DNA of 28,480 nucleotides from Acephala macrosclerotiorum. Taxonomy: Eukaryota; Ascomycota; Leotiomycetes; Helotiales; Mollisiaceae. The stretch spans positions 6,932 to 35,411 of the forward strand of contig MU119615.1 of the NCBI GenBank assembly GCA_014904845.1, written 5' to 3'. The stretch's first letter is position 1. Each line of letters starts with the position of its first letter. The position numbers were made by a program, and so were the translations under genes. Under the pieces are notes generated by a model. That model searched no databases and was not told the DNA's origin. It worked only from the letters and a program-made list of their open reading frames with translations. Of the stretch, positions 1 to 11,991 are shown in pieces.

Positions 1-3000
1 TAATTATATTTATAATAATTTATATAAAATCGATTATATTTCTTTTTATAATTTTATTTATATAATATTTTTTCAATTATTTATTATTTATAATTATATA
101 ATTAATTTTATTAATTATAATTCGTTTTAATTTTTTATTTAATATTAATAAAAATAAAATTAATACTTTTTTTTTTAATTTTAAAATTTTTTTTTAATTT
201 AAATATTAATATTAAATTATATTTTTCAAATAAATATTTATTTATTAAAATAATTTTATTAATAAAATTTCAAATAAATTTAAAAATTAATATAATTGTA
301 TTATTAAAATTTGTTATTATTATAATCGAATTTATTATAATTTTTTTAAATTTTTTTTTTAAATAAATTTATATTATTTATTTTGAATTTTAATAAATAA
401 ATTAATAATTTTATTATAATTTTTATAATTAAAACGTTATAAATTAATTATATTTTTTAATAATAATAATTAATATTAAAATTATTTATTTTTTATTACG
501 CGATTTAATATATATATTTTTAATTAATATAATTATTTATTTTATTTTAATATATTTTAAAATTTTTATTTATAAAAATATATAATTCGATTTTATTAAT
601 ATATTTATATTATTAATAATTAAATAATATATTTTATATTATTATTTTTTTTAATTATATTTTTTAATAAAATTATAATTTATATATTTAAATAAAAATA
701 TTTAATATATTTTTTTTTAAAAAATAAAAAAATATTATTAAATTTTAAAAATTTTTTTATAAAATATTTTAATTATTTTAAATTTGTATTTATATATTTT
801 TATAATTTTTTTTTTATATATTTTTTAATAATATAATTTACGTTTTTTTTTTTAAAATTGTTTTTATATTTTTAATATTTTTATTTATTATATAATTCTT
901 TTATAAATAATTATAATAATACGAATTATATAATTAATTTTTAAAAATAAAATAAATTTTATAATTTAAAAATATTATTTTTAACGTAAAACGTAAAAAA
1001 ATTTGTAAATTTTTTTTTAATTTAATTTAAATCGAATTAATTTTAATCATTTGTTTAATTTTTTTTTTATTAACGAATAACGTTTATTTATAACGATTTT
1101 TTATAATTTTAATATTTTATTTTATTATTTAAATAATAATAATATATTTTTTTAATTATTTTAATTAATTTTTTTTATTAAATATTATTAAAACTTTTAT
1201 AATTTTTTAAATATTTTTTCAAATAATAATATAAATTTATTAACGAATATTATTAAAATTAATATTTAATATATTTTTTATATATATTATATTTTTAATA
1301 ATTTAAATTAAAAAGTTTTAATTATAAATTTAATATAATTAAATATTATTTTTTATAATTTTAATTATTAATATTATACGATTATTTTTATTAATTTATT
1401 AATTATATTAATTATATTAATATACGAATTAAAATTTTAAAAATTAATTTACAATTTTAAAAATCAATTATAAATTTTTTTTTTTTAATAAATTCGAATA
1501 ATAATTATTATAATACGAATAATTATTTAAATTTCGAAATAATTTAATTATTTATTATTATTAAATTTTATAATTAAATAAATATAATTATTTTTTAATA
1601 TTAAATTTTTTTTTAATAAGTTTTTTTTTTTATCGATTTTTATTAATAAATTTAATATTATTTAAATATATTTTTATTTATTTAATTATAATATTTAAAA
1701 TTTAAAATTTAAAATTTTTATATATAAAGTTTTTATATTTTTCGATTAAAAAATTAATATTTTAAATATTTATATTATATTATATATAATATTTTATAAA
1801 AATGTATTATATTTAATTTCTAATAAAATTTTGAAATTTTATTATTTTTAAACAATTTTTAATAAATATAAAAAATTATATTAAATCGTTTTTTAATACG
1901 ATTTTTAATTCGTAAAATATTACGATTTAAAATTACGAAATTTATATTTAATTTAAATTCGATTTAAAATATTTTAAATAATTTTTATAATCGCTAAATA
2001 TATTAATTACGTAAAGTATTTTCGCGTATTTCGAATTATAAAAAATTTATTATTATTATATACTCTTTCGCGTATAAATAATTATAAATAATTTTTTTTT
2101 TATTAAATTTTATTTATTTTAAATAATTTAAAATAATATATAATAATTATTATTATAAAAATAAATTTTTTTTTTTTTTAAATTAAATTAAAATTAAATT
2201 AATAAAAAATACAATTTTTAAAAATATTATTTATAAATATAATATTTTTAATTATATAAAATAAAATAAAAAAATTAAATAAATTATTTATTATATTTAA
2301 ATAATAATATTATAATAATAATAAAAAATATTATTATAAATTATATAATTTATAATATATAAAAAAAAAAAATTATAATAAAATTAAATATAAATTTTTT
2401 TTAAATAATAATTAAAATATAAATATTAAAAAAAATAAATATATATAATTTTTTAATTAAAATTATTTTTTTATTTTTATTTTTTTATAATACGTTTAAT
2501 ATTTTTTAATTTTATTATTACGTTATATTATATGTTTTTAATTTTTTTTTTAATTAATTTTATCGTAATTAAAAATTTTAATATAAATAATTCAAAATTA
2601 AAATTTTCGATTTTATAATTTAAATTTAATATTTTTAATTATTTTTTTAAATCGCATTATATTAATTAAAATACGAATATAAATATAATTTAATTTTTTT
2701 TTTATCGTTATATTATTATAATTTTTATAAATATAATTATAACGATTTTATTTTAATATTATTTTATACGTTATATTTTATAACGACGTAATTAATTTTT
2801 ATTTAATTACGTTATAATATAATAACGTATTATAAATTTAAATTATTTAAATAAAACGCGTTTAAAACGCGTAAATTATATTCTAATTTATAAAATTTTA
2901 AATTTTTTCAATATAAAATTTTTTTTTTTATTTTTTTAAATTCTTTTTATAATAAATTTTTTCGAATAATAATTATTTTAAAATATTAAAACGTAAATAA

Positions 3001-5390
3001 TTAAATTTTATACGTTAAATTAATCGTTTTTTAATTATTTATTATACGAATATTATATTTACGATTTAAAATTTTTTTAAAAACGAAAAAAAAAATTTTA
3101 AAATTTATTTAATAATTTAATTATTATATTTATATATATTATAATTTTAAAATTATTAATTTGTTAAAAAAAAAAAAAAAAAATTTTTTTAATAAAATTT
3201 TCGTTTATAATTTAAATTTTTAACGTAATATTATATTATATATTAAAAAAAAATTTTAATAAATTTTTTTATTCGATCGAAATAATAATATATATTATAT
3301 ATTTTAATTTAAATTAATTTACGATAAAAAAATTTAATTTTTATTTATATTATTAATATTTTATAAATCGAATATAAAACGTTATTAATAAAAAAAATTA
3401 ATTTATAAATAAATAAAATAATATATAAATAATTATAAAAAAATAAATTATACGATTTTAAAAAATATTTAATTTATAATATTATTATAATAAAATTATT
3501 TAAATTTAATTATATATAAATAATTACGAATTTTATAAAATAAAAATTAATTAAATATAATTCGAATTAATAAATATTAAAATAATAATAAAAATAAATA
3601 TATAAATTATTTTTTATATTAAAAAATAATTTATTAATAATTTAAATAAAATAAATATTTTTATTAATATAAATATTATTTATATTAAATAAAATACGAA
3701 TTTATATAATATTTAAATTTGAATTTTATAAATAATAATATATATTTATTATTTTTATATAAATTTAATTTTAAATTTTTTTTAATTTTTTATATTATTA
3801 ATAAAATTTATAATTTTTTTTTATATTTTTTAATTAAAAAAAATAATATTTTAAAAAATAAAAATTTTTAAATTTTTAAAATAATATACGATTTTTAAAA
3901 AAAAATATAAAAAATTATTTAAAAAATAAAAATTTTTAATTTAAATTATTTATATTATTTTATATTTTATATAATTATTTTAAATATAATTAAATTATTA
4001 TTAATTCGTAAATAAATTTTTTTTTTAATTGTATAAATAATATTTAATTTTAAATTAATATTAATAAATAAATTTTTTTTAATTTTTATTAATTTTTAAT
4101 ATACGTTAATTTAAAAATAATTAATATATTAAAATTAATTTAATATTTTTTAATATAAAAAAACGCGATTTAAAAAAATAATATAAATTTTTAATAGTTT
4201 TTATAATCGTTATAAACGACGTTTTTAATAAAATTATAATATTTATAAAAAATTTTATTATTACGAATAACGATTTTAAATTTTTTAAAAAAAATTTAAT
4301 AATTATAAATTTTAATATATAATAATTTAATTTTTAAATCGTTAATTAATTCGATAATAAATAATATAATAAATAATTATAATAATTTAATTAAAAATAT
4401 ATTTATTAATTTTTTAAACGAAATTAAAAATATAATAAACGATTTTTTTTTCGAATATATATAAATTTTTTTATTTAATTCGATATTCGAAAAATTTAAA
4501 TATAAAATAATATTCGAATTAATTTATCAATTTATTAATAATAATAAATTCGTTAATAAAAAAAAATTTATAATTTAAATTTAATATAATTATAATAATA
4601 TGAAATTTTTTTAAATTTATTTATAAACGTATTAAAAAATATTATAAAAAATTTAATTAATTTTATTAATAATTAAAAAATTAAACTAATAATAAAAATA
4701 ATAAAAAAAAATTTAAATTAAAAAAAAAATATAAAAAAAAATCGAAAAAATAAAAAAAATTAAAAAAAAAATTTATATTATTTTTAATTAATTTTCGTTT
4801 TTTAATAATATTATTTTATTCATATTTTAATTTATTATTAAATTTTTTATTTTAAATATAATTTCGTTTTTTTAATAATTTTTTTTAAATAAAATATATA
4901 TATAATATTTAAATTTTTTATATAACGTTAAATATATAATAAAAAATTAATATTTATTAATATTTTATATAAAAATAAAATTATAAATTTATATAAATTT
5001 TAATTTCAATTATAAAAATATTATATAATTAAAAATTAAAAACTTTTTTAAAATAAATTTTTTTTTTTTTTTATTTTTTTAATTATTTTTATTAAATAAT
5101 ATAAAAAAATTATTAATTTATTAAAAAAATAAATTTAATTTTAAAAATAATAAATTTAAAAAAATTTATTTAAAAAAAAAATAAATTTATTTTTTTATTT
5201 AATACATTTGTATTTAATTTTAATTTAAAAATGCGTATTTTAAAAAATAATAATATATATAAATACGAAAATATATATAATTAAAAATAAAATTTTAAAA
5301 TTAAATTTATTTAATATTATTTTTATTATTATATTTTGAAATTTTATATAATATTATAATTAAAATAAAATTATAATAATAATTTTAATT
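1..5390. other. AT-only tract, probable RIP-degraded repeats, no gene
   Basis: This stretch is almost entirely A and T, with stop codons in every frame and no open frame long enough to support a gene. The few remaining C and G bases sit mostly as CG dinucleotides (typical words are tcgaatt, aacgttt, tacgaat). This suggests heavily RIP-mutated, formerly duplicated DNA; the original elements are not recognisable. A slightly less eroded patch lies near 1980-2070. The right border is abrupt at about 5390, where normal-composition element R1 begins. A centromeric or subtelomeric location is possible but not shown. Confidence 0.8.
2769..2827. repeat. Imperfect inverted repeat in AT-only DNA
   Basis: The left arm, from cgttatattttataacg through cgtaattaa, is the imperfect reverse complement of the right arm running from ttaattacg to ataacg. 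Arms are about 25 bp with a spacer of roughly 8 bp. CG dinucleotides recur at matching places in both arms, which makes it more than an accident of AT richness. No function can be assigned. Confidence 0.35.
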
Positions 5391-5791
5391 GGTCGTTCGC
5401 TTTAAAAACTAATGTCAATTTTTTTTTCAAGTCACGTGTAATTCACGTGGCACGAGTCATTTCAACTATAGGCGAAAAACATCAAATTTTAACCGAGGTG
5501 CCCAAATCTAGCGATTTGATTGGTTCATTAAGGATTTAATAGTAGAAGTAGTTACGTAATAGTTTCGGACTAATATGTAGTCGATCCGGTAAAAAACACC
5601 AAAACCTCGATTTATATGCGACTACAATTAAAAGTTATTTACTAATACAAACTATATAAAACTTATAAATAAGTTGAAACTCAATTAAATACTACTAGAT
5701 TCTAAGTTTTAAACGATTTTATTAATCCGTTACTACGCAAATCAATAGAATATAATCGCACTCAATAAAAATGGCGACCGCAAAACTGCCT

Positions 5792-6250
5792 AAGTGCGTT
5801 TCTGCTTTAGGCATTGAAATGCTAGTACACTAAAATCCTACTCTTATTAACTCTATAGTTGCGCAACTTTTAAGGGGGGTCCTAAGGAGTTTCCCTCTAG
5901 TAAATATAATCGTAATAAGTATTTATAATCAATAGAATTAATCGTAGCAATTCAATATAAGAGACGGGGGTCCCAAGGGGTGTCCCCCCGGAGTGTTCTT
6001 TTGGTGTGAGGCTCTGCTGGAGGTGCGTTTCTACCTAAGGTACTAAGGCATTAAAATGCTGGAATGGCTGCGCAGCTCTCGAGGGGGGTCCTAGGGGGTC
6101 TCCCCCTGGAATTATATACTAAGTAGAGTGATCCAAATTGATTGAATCGATTGTAGTAACTCAATATAAGAGACGGGGGTCCCAGGGGGTGTCCCCCTGG
6201 TAATATAAAGCTTCGCAGTGCGTTTCTGCCTTAGGCACTAATGAGCTTAT
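5792..6250 (+). repeat. Tandem array in R1, two units of about 195-230 bp plus a partial unit
   Basis: Units begin with agtgcgtttctgccttagg-type sequence at 5792, 6022 and 6217. Each full unit contains two GC-rich palindromic modules about 91 bp apart: 5874-5900 and 5965-5991 in unit 1, 6083-6109 and 6174-6200 in unit 2. Each module reads roughly gggggtcccagggggtgtcc. Between them is a conserved stretch (tcaatataagagacggggg). The start motif is itself partly self-complementary (agtgc...gcact and ccttaggcactaagg). Unit number differs among R copies. Confidence 0.8.
6182..6200. repeat. Perfect GC hairpin in the R1 array
   Basis: CCAGGGGG, loop TGT, CCCCCTGG form a perfect 8-bp stem with a 3-nt loop. 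The equivalent module at 24772-24790 in R4 keeps the stem with loop TTT. Related modules at 5974-5991 and 6092-6109 keep it with mismatches. It could be a structured RNA or DNA feature of element R; its function is unknown. Confidence 0.75.
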
Positions 6251-6338
6251 CAGCTTATCGGCTTCACCGCCCGGCAGAATCTCAAACTACTACCTCTTAA
6301 TAACTATACTAACTTCAAATGCTTATAAAACGCTCAAA

Positions 6339-6536
6339 TTAAGAGCTTTTAGCTTGAAACTTGAAATAAGAGTAAATTACTAAAGTCGAAGACTTTGAAG
6401 CTCTCCGTAAGAGCGCCCTTGCGAGGCCTGCGGAGCAAAATGTGCGTCGAGTATCGAAATAAAAGGCCCGTCCGCTGATTGGCTCGCTTGCGAGTCGACT
6501 ACGGACGGACTTTTTCTTTCGAAACGAGAGAAACAT
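6339..6536 (-). other. Small conserved open frame (65 codons) at the R1 3' terminus
   Basis: An ATG-initiated 65-codon frame reads inward from the 3' end of element R. It begins MFLSFRKKKSVRSRLASEPI, continues with the shared middle FDTRRTFCSAGL and ends near YSYFKFQ. Homologous frames of 65 and 63 codons exist in R2 and R4, but in R3 the frame stops at about codon 44. R1 and R2 differ at six residues. The frame overlaps a strong DNA hairpin, so conservation may reflect structure rather than protein. No known family is recognised, and I treat it as probably non-coding. Confidence 0.2.
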
Positions 6537-7243
6537 TTTATTTATTAGTTTTTTATAATACGATTTTAATAATAATAAAATTTAATTTATTACAAATTAC
6601 GTTTTATTAAATTATATTATTTATAAAATTATATTAAATTTTTCGATTAATAATATATATTAAACAAATATTAAAATATTTAAAATTTATTATTAAAAAA
6701 ACGAAATTTAATAATAAATATTTAATTGAAATTAAAAATTTATATAATTTTATTATATAAATTTTTAAATTATAAAAGTTTTTTCATTTTTAAATATTAA
6801 TATATAATAATTTTTTTATAAAAAATATTATATTTAATAAAATATATTATTTTATAAAAAGTCGAATTTATTTTTTTATTTATTAATTTTTATAAAATCG
6901 TAATTTTATATATAATAATTTTAATTAATAAAAATAATATAATTATAAATAATTAGAACTTTGAAATTTTATTATTAAATATTATAAAAAATTTATAAAT
7001 AAAATCGAAATTATAATTAAAATTTATATAAAAAAAATTTTATTCGATTTTATTAATATTAAATACCAAAAAAAATTTAATTTAAAAATTAAAAAATAAT
7101 AAAATTTTTATATTTATAATTTTATTTAATTAATAAAATTATAATTTATTATAATAAATTTTTTAAAAAAATTATAAATTAATTATTTTCGAAAAAAAAA
7201 AAAATTTTAATATTAATTTTAATTTTTTTGTTTTTTTTAATAT

Positions 7244-7330
7244 TTTAATTATAATAAATTATATAATTAAAATATATTATTTTATTAAAATTGTAAAATC
7301 GTAAAATTATAAAATATAATTATAAGTTTT
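7244..7330 (+). repeat. Heavily mutated repeat copy, paired with 16664-16750 in inverted orientation
   Basis: The stretch containing aataaattatataatt, atatattattttattaaaa and gtaaaatcgtaaaatt matches the reverse complement of 16664-16750 over roughly 85 bp. The few C/G differences are mainly C/T and G/A. Matching CG positions make this unlikely to be chance AT similarity. The element is not identifiable. Confidence 0.5.
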
Positions 7331-7462
7331 ATTTTTTTTATAATAATATTAATATAAATTTTTTTTTAAAAAAATATATTTAATTTTTAAAAATTTTTAT
7401 ATTAATTTAATTTTCGTTTTTTTATTATTAAAATTATAATTAATATTAATAATATATTAATT

Positions 7463-7504
7463 ATTTTTATTTTTATTTTTATTTTTATTATTATTATTAT
7501 TATT
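7463..7504. repeat. Compound microsatellite (ATTTTT)n-(ATT)n
   Basis: About four repeats of ATTTTT are followed directly by about six of ATT. It is a simple-sequence tract in AT-only DNA with no gene nearby. Confidence 0.85.
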
Positions 7505-7739
7505 TAAATTTAATTTATTAAATTTTTATTAATCGTTTTATTAAAAAATATATACGTTAATAATATTATTAATAATTTAATAATAATTTAATTAATTATT
7601 AATATTATTAATTATTTTAATTTAATATTAATAATATTAATTTAAAATTAAATATTTAAATATTTAAAACTTATAATTTATAATATTTATTTAATTTATT
7701 ATAAAAGTTTTAAATAAATTTATCGAATACGTATTAAAA

Positions 7740-8190
7740 TATTAAATTATAAAATCAAAAACTGCGAGCATTTTAATATTCTTCGTTAAAAAATTAACGA
7801 TCGCATTTTATTCGATTAATTATTAAAAATATCGAAATATTAAATAAGAATAAAAATTAAAAATATTAACGTCATTTGAAATCTGATCGTAGAATCGATC
7901 GATTTAAATAAAGTTTACGCGCGTAAATACGCTAATCTAATATGCGAATAATTATATTATTCGTTATTAAAAATTTAAATTAAAATATTTAAAAATTAAA
8001 CGATTTAATTAATTAAATATAATTGTATAAAAGTCGTACGTAGTCGTTTATAATCGCTAAAAATCGAGAATTTTAATATTTTTATAAGTTTAAATTTATT
8101 TATTAATCGATTATTATTAAATATTAAAATTTTAAATATACAATTATTACGTAGTGCGCGTTATTAGTAAACCGTTAATATTATTAGTAA
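7740..8190. other. Less-eroded patch inside AT-only DNA
   Basis: This patch has clearly more C and G than its surroundings, again mostly as CG and GCG/CGC (for example acgcgcgtaaatacgc, tagtgcgcgttatt, cgtacgtagtcg). It probably is a repeat relic with intermediate mutation load or an originally CpG-rich sequence. No open frame or known domain is visible. Confidence 0.5.
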
Positions 8191-8930
8191 TTAATTAATA
8201 TATAAATTTTTTTTTAATATTAAATTATTTTTTTTTATTTTTTTTTAATAATAATTTTTTTATTATATTATTATTAAAAAATATAATATATATTAATATA
8301 CGATTAATATACGATTTCGATTTTAATTTATATTACGTAAATAAATATATATAATATAAATATTTAAAATTTATAAAATAAAAATTATATATATAATAAA
8401 TAAATATAAAATTTTTTTTTAATAATTTATATAAAAAATTATAATTTTTAATAAATTTTTTATTTAATTAATTTTAAATATTTAAATATATTATTTAAAT
8501 AAATAATTAATAAATATAATTAAAATTTTTTAATAATAAATTAAATAATTTTATTAATTTTAAATTTAAAATCTTTTTTATATAAAATATTATAATAAAA
8601 AGTTTTTTTAAATAATAAATTTAATTTTAAAATTTTTATTAAAATAAACGATTTTTAAAAATTTATTAATTATATTATATATTTAAAAATTAAAAATATT
8701 TAATTTCTTATAATTATTAATATAATAACAATAAAAATAAATTAAATTTTTTTTAAAAAAATTTAATTTTAATATAAAATATTATTTAATTAAATTAATT
8801 AAATAATAATTTATTTTTTAAATTTTTTAAATATATTAAAATTTAAATATATAATTTTTAATATTTTTTATTAAAATATATTAATATAATTTTGAATTTA
8901 ATTTAATTAATATATTTATATATATAATCG

Positions 8931-9004
8931 AATAAAATAAAATAAAATAAAATAAAATAAAATAAAATAAAATAAAATAAAATAAAATAAAATAAAATAA
9001 AATA
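8931..9004. repeat. Pentanucleotide microsatellite (AATAA)n
   Basis: Fourteen perfect, uninterrupted AATAA repeats plus a partial one. The perfect array contrasts with the scrambled surroundings and suggests recent slippage expansion. Confidence 0.95.
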
Positions 9005-9449
9005 TTTAATAATTTATAATTAAATATATATTAAAAATATATATATATAATTAAAAATTTTAATATTTTTCGTTTAAAAAATTAATATTTTAAATTTATA
9101 TATTTTAATTAATTTAAATTAAACGTTTTAAATACTTTAAACGATTTTAAACTTTTTAAACGTTTTAAACGTGAAATTTATTATTTTAATTTAAATTAAT
9201 TTAATTATATTTAAAAAAATTAAATTTATTATTATTAAATTAAAATTTATTAATAATATAAAATTAAATTTTTTTTTAAAATATTTAAAAATTTTAAATT
9301 TTTTTAATTATAATTATTAATAATAAATTAAATTATAAATATTTTATTTTTTAAAATATATTTTATAATTTAAATTTTTTTTATATATTTTTTTATTACG
9401 TAAAATTAATAAAAATTAAATAATAAAAAAATAATATTTATTTTATTTT

Positions 9450-9530
9450 AATTTTTTAATAATTTTTTTAAATTTAATATAAAATTTTTTAATAATTTTT
9501 TTAAATTTAATATAAAATATTTTAATAATT
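9450..9530. repeat. Short tandem duplication, about 33-bp unit
   Basis: The unit aaaattttttaataattttt followed by ttaaatttaatat occurs about 2.4 times head to tail. It lies in AT-only DNA without genes. Confidence 0.7.
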
Positions 9531-10571
9531 GATTTATATATTATTTTTAATATATAATTTAAAATATTTTTTAAATTTTAATTAATATATATATATATAA
9601 TATTATTAAATTTATTATTTTATTAAATTTTTAATAAATTTAATAATATAAAATATATTAAAATTTTAAAATTATATAATATTATTATATTTTATTTAAT
9701 ACGATTTATAATATTTATTTAAAATTTATATTATTTAAAAAAAATTATTTTAAAAATTTAAAACTTTTATTATTATAATTTTTATTATTAATATATTTAT
9801 AAAAAAAAAATAATTAATTTAAAATTAGTATTTGAAAAATTTATATTTTATTTTATTTTTTTTTTATTTTTATTATTTTTAAATTTTATAAAAAAAATAT
9901 AAAATTATAATAAAATTATATATATTTTTTTTATAAATAATTAACTTTAAAAATAATATTAATTATATATTTTTTAGTATATAAATTTTTTTTATTTATT
10001 TTAAATTAATTAATAATTTATTTTATTTTATTTTAATTATTTTAAATAAATTTAAATTATTAATTAAAACGAATTAATTTATAATTAAATTTTATTAATA
10101 CAATTATTTAAATTATTTATTTAAATAAATTTCAAATATATTTTTTATATATTAATAATTAAATCGTTTAAAATTTAATTTTTTTTATAATACGTATAAT
10201 CGAATAAAAAATTATTATAAAAATAATAAATTATTAATTAAATTAATTTTAAAAAAAAAAATTTTTATTTATTTCTTTATTTTTTTTATTATATTTTTTA
10301 TTTTTTATTTTTTATAATTTTTTAATTTATTTCGTTTTTATTAATATTATATATTATTTTTTAATTTTTTTTATTTAAATTATTATTATTAAAAATTTAT
10401 TAATTTTTATAATAAATAAATAATTTAAAAATATTTATTTTTTATTTAATACAAAAATAATAAAAAATATATTAAATTTCGTTTAATATTAAATATTATT
10501 TTATTTTAATTTTTCGTTTTTTTTTAATTTAATATAATATATTTATTTTTTATAAAATTATTAATTTTAGT

Positions 10572-11991
10572 AAAATTTAACCAATTTTCCTATGTATTTT
10601 TTTAAAATTTTTGAAATCCGGCATTTCACTCAAAACCTCGCATTTGAGCTTGCGGAATCATACATCGAAGCCTTTTAAGCGTTCTCTTGGATATGAGCAC
10701 TTTGTAGAGTTGCAACACGGTCCTTTAAGTCTGCTTTCGAGAGGGAAGGTTCATCGACCAGCAAAACAGTGCCCCGAGCACTGTCCGAGTCTCTCAATCC
10801 ACTATTCTATCGACATTGAATTAAGAGAGAGAGTCAAAGCAATAAGAACACGATCGAGCCGAGCGTACGACCAGAGCATTTACCGGCGGTGTCGAGACTT
10901 AGCCGATCACGACAATATCGGGCAGCATTCGGACGGACTAGTCTGGATCTTCTTATTCTACTTTATGGACAGACGTCTATTTCGACTTCTAGAATAGAAA
11001 GGCCTAAAAACACTCTGAGAATGTCTTTTTTGAGGCATTCTTTTGAACACGTTACTCGAGTGACTCACCGAGCATCGAGCGACAATACAACCAATGAAGA
11101 GAGAGAGAAGATGGTGGAGATGCAAAAGTAGAGTAGGATTGGAGAAAGGGCGGGCCAGAGGCTGGAGTCGAGCAGAGACGGCCAATGATGCGTAGAACCC
11201 TGGGGTGGTGGAGCAGAGACTACTAGTAATGCGTGGGCCCAGTAGTAAGTCTAGTGTAAGAACCGGTTTGGTACCCGGCGTCTAGCAGATAGAGTTCTAG
11301 AGGGCCGTCCCCTCTATCTCGGCACCAAGTGAAATGCTATAAGCCTACCCTAGGAAATCCCGGTATTGGAATTCACACGTCGAAAGCGCTGAACTGAGGG
11401 CTACAAACGGACGATATGACTATGAGACTCCGGATTCGAGACTGGACACTTATTCAATTGCTTCTTCAACGAGACAACTTTGGCACCTCGGTGCCAAATA
11501 ACAACGTCGAAAGTTTATCGATCGAAGGAACATCTTCGACTCTGGGCCTAAGAGTGGGAAGCGAAAACAATTTGGATTCAACTTTGAAATGAGTACCAAA
11601 AGAGAGACTAGCAGAAGAGACAAACGTAAGACTAAGTTAGTGTCTGGCGGTAAAATCAAATGTAAACTCTAGAAAACCCAAGGCCTGGCATGACGCAGTT
11701 TAAGCGAAGAACAAAAGACACTCTCGAGGAGAAATCTTTTTTTTTTTTCTGGTAGAGTAGTAGTTGCAACGGCAGTAAGATCTCGTCTGCAAATCTAGTT
11801 CGGGTTGCCCACTATAAGACTAGTTTTGCGGAACAACATGTATGTAGTTGAAAGACTGATACACATAGATTGGGGTCCTTGAGCTCACTCTCCCTTCGGA
11901 GGTTCTAGTCTGAGCTCATCGGCCCCACTATGTCTCATGGCCTGACGGCCGCCAGTAGACAATAAAACAACAACAACAGCAAAATTTAACC
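10572..11991 (+). repeat. Internal 1.4-kb segment of R bounded by an 11-bp direct repeat
   Basis: The sequence aaaatttaacc occurs at 10572-10582 and again at 11981-11991. R1 has a single, closely similar copy at this point and none of the sequence between. R3 has both copies (15866-15877 and 14594-14605) with a 1.3-kb mutated version of the segment. Just before the right copy is a tail reading aataaaacaacaacaacag. This fits either an insertion with target-site duplication and a LINE/SINE-like (CAA)n tail, or deletion in R1 by recombination between short repeats. No coding domain is recognised inside. Confidence 0.6.
11268..11328. repeat. Two-part hairpin in the R2 internal segment
   Basis: ttggtacc (11268-11275) pairs with ggcaccaa (11321-11328) with one mismatch, and agatagag (11287-11294) pairs perfectly with ctctatct (11312-11319). 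Together they could make a branched or bulged hairpin. The R3 counterpart is mutated and shortened here, so conservation cannot be shown. Confidence 0.45.

Larger units (their letters stand above)
5391..6538 (+). mobile_element. Element R copy 1 (R1), non-autonomous repeat with internal deletion or lacking an insertion
   Basis: A 1.15-kb block of near-normal base composition starts and stops abruptly inside AT-only DNA. Its 5' end (gtcgttcgctttaaaaa) matches the 5' end of inverted copy R3, and its 3' end (cgagagaaacatttt) matches R2, R3 and R4. It lacks the 1.3-1.4 kb internal segment present in R2 and R3: sequence runs straight from gaaaaacatc into ttaaccgaggtg. It carries about two units of a tandem array with GC-rich hairpins, then a 3' hairpin-rich terminus. 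No transposase, reverse transcriptase or convincing terminal inverted repeat is visible. Target-site duplications cannot be judged in the AT flanks. Sharp borders suggest insertion after the flanks had already been mutated. Confidence 0.8.
6539..10565. other. AT-only tract, RIP-degraded, no gene
   Basis: The composition matches the first tract: essentially A and T, with residual C and G mainly in CG pairs and no supportable open frame. Inside it are several simple repeats, a buried copy of a repeat also found near 16664-16750, and one less eroded patch at about 7740-8190. The right edge meets the truncated 5' end of R2. Confidence 0.8.

Noticed and set aside
1..5390. Mitochondrial DNA or an AT-rich organelle insertion
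   Set aside because: No mitochondrial genes, tRNAs or rRNAs; the CpG-retention pattern and mutated/unmutated repeat pairs point to nuclear RIP-type decay.
5391..6538. Helitron or TIR transposon
   Set aside because: No TC...CTRR ends; the terminal similarity (tcgttcgcttt versus ctcgtttcgaaag) is too weak, and target duplications cannot be seen in the AT flanks.
8931..9004. CRISPR-like or regulatory repeat array
   Set aside because: A simple pentanucleotide microsatellite without spacers.
10611..10997. 128-codon plus-strand open frame in R2
   Set aside because: It begins with TTG rather than ATG, shows no known domain, overlaps frames on both strands, and its R3 counterpart is destroyed.
10958..11185. 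Minus-strand 75-codon frame, and the plus-strand 80-codon frame at 10889-11131
   Set aside because: They overlap each other in a repeat segment, have no recognisable domain and are of a length expected by chance.
11426..11440. Possible pol III B box (gattcgagac) that would make the R2 segment a SINE
   Set aside because: Only a partial match, and no convincing A box 30-60 bp upstream.
11450..11659. 69-codon minus-strand frame with a hydrophobic start in R2
   Set aside because: Leucine-rich by chance of composition; no homologous frame can be followed in R3.
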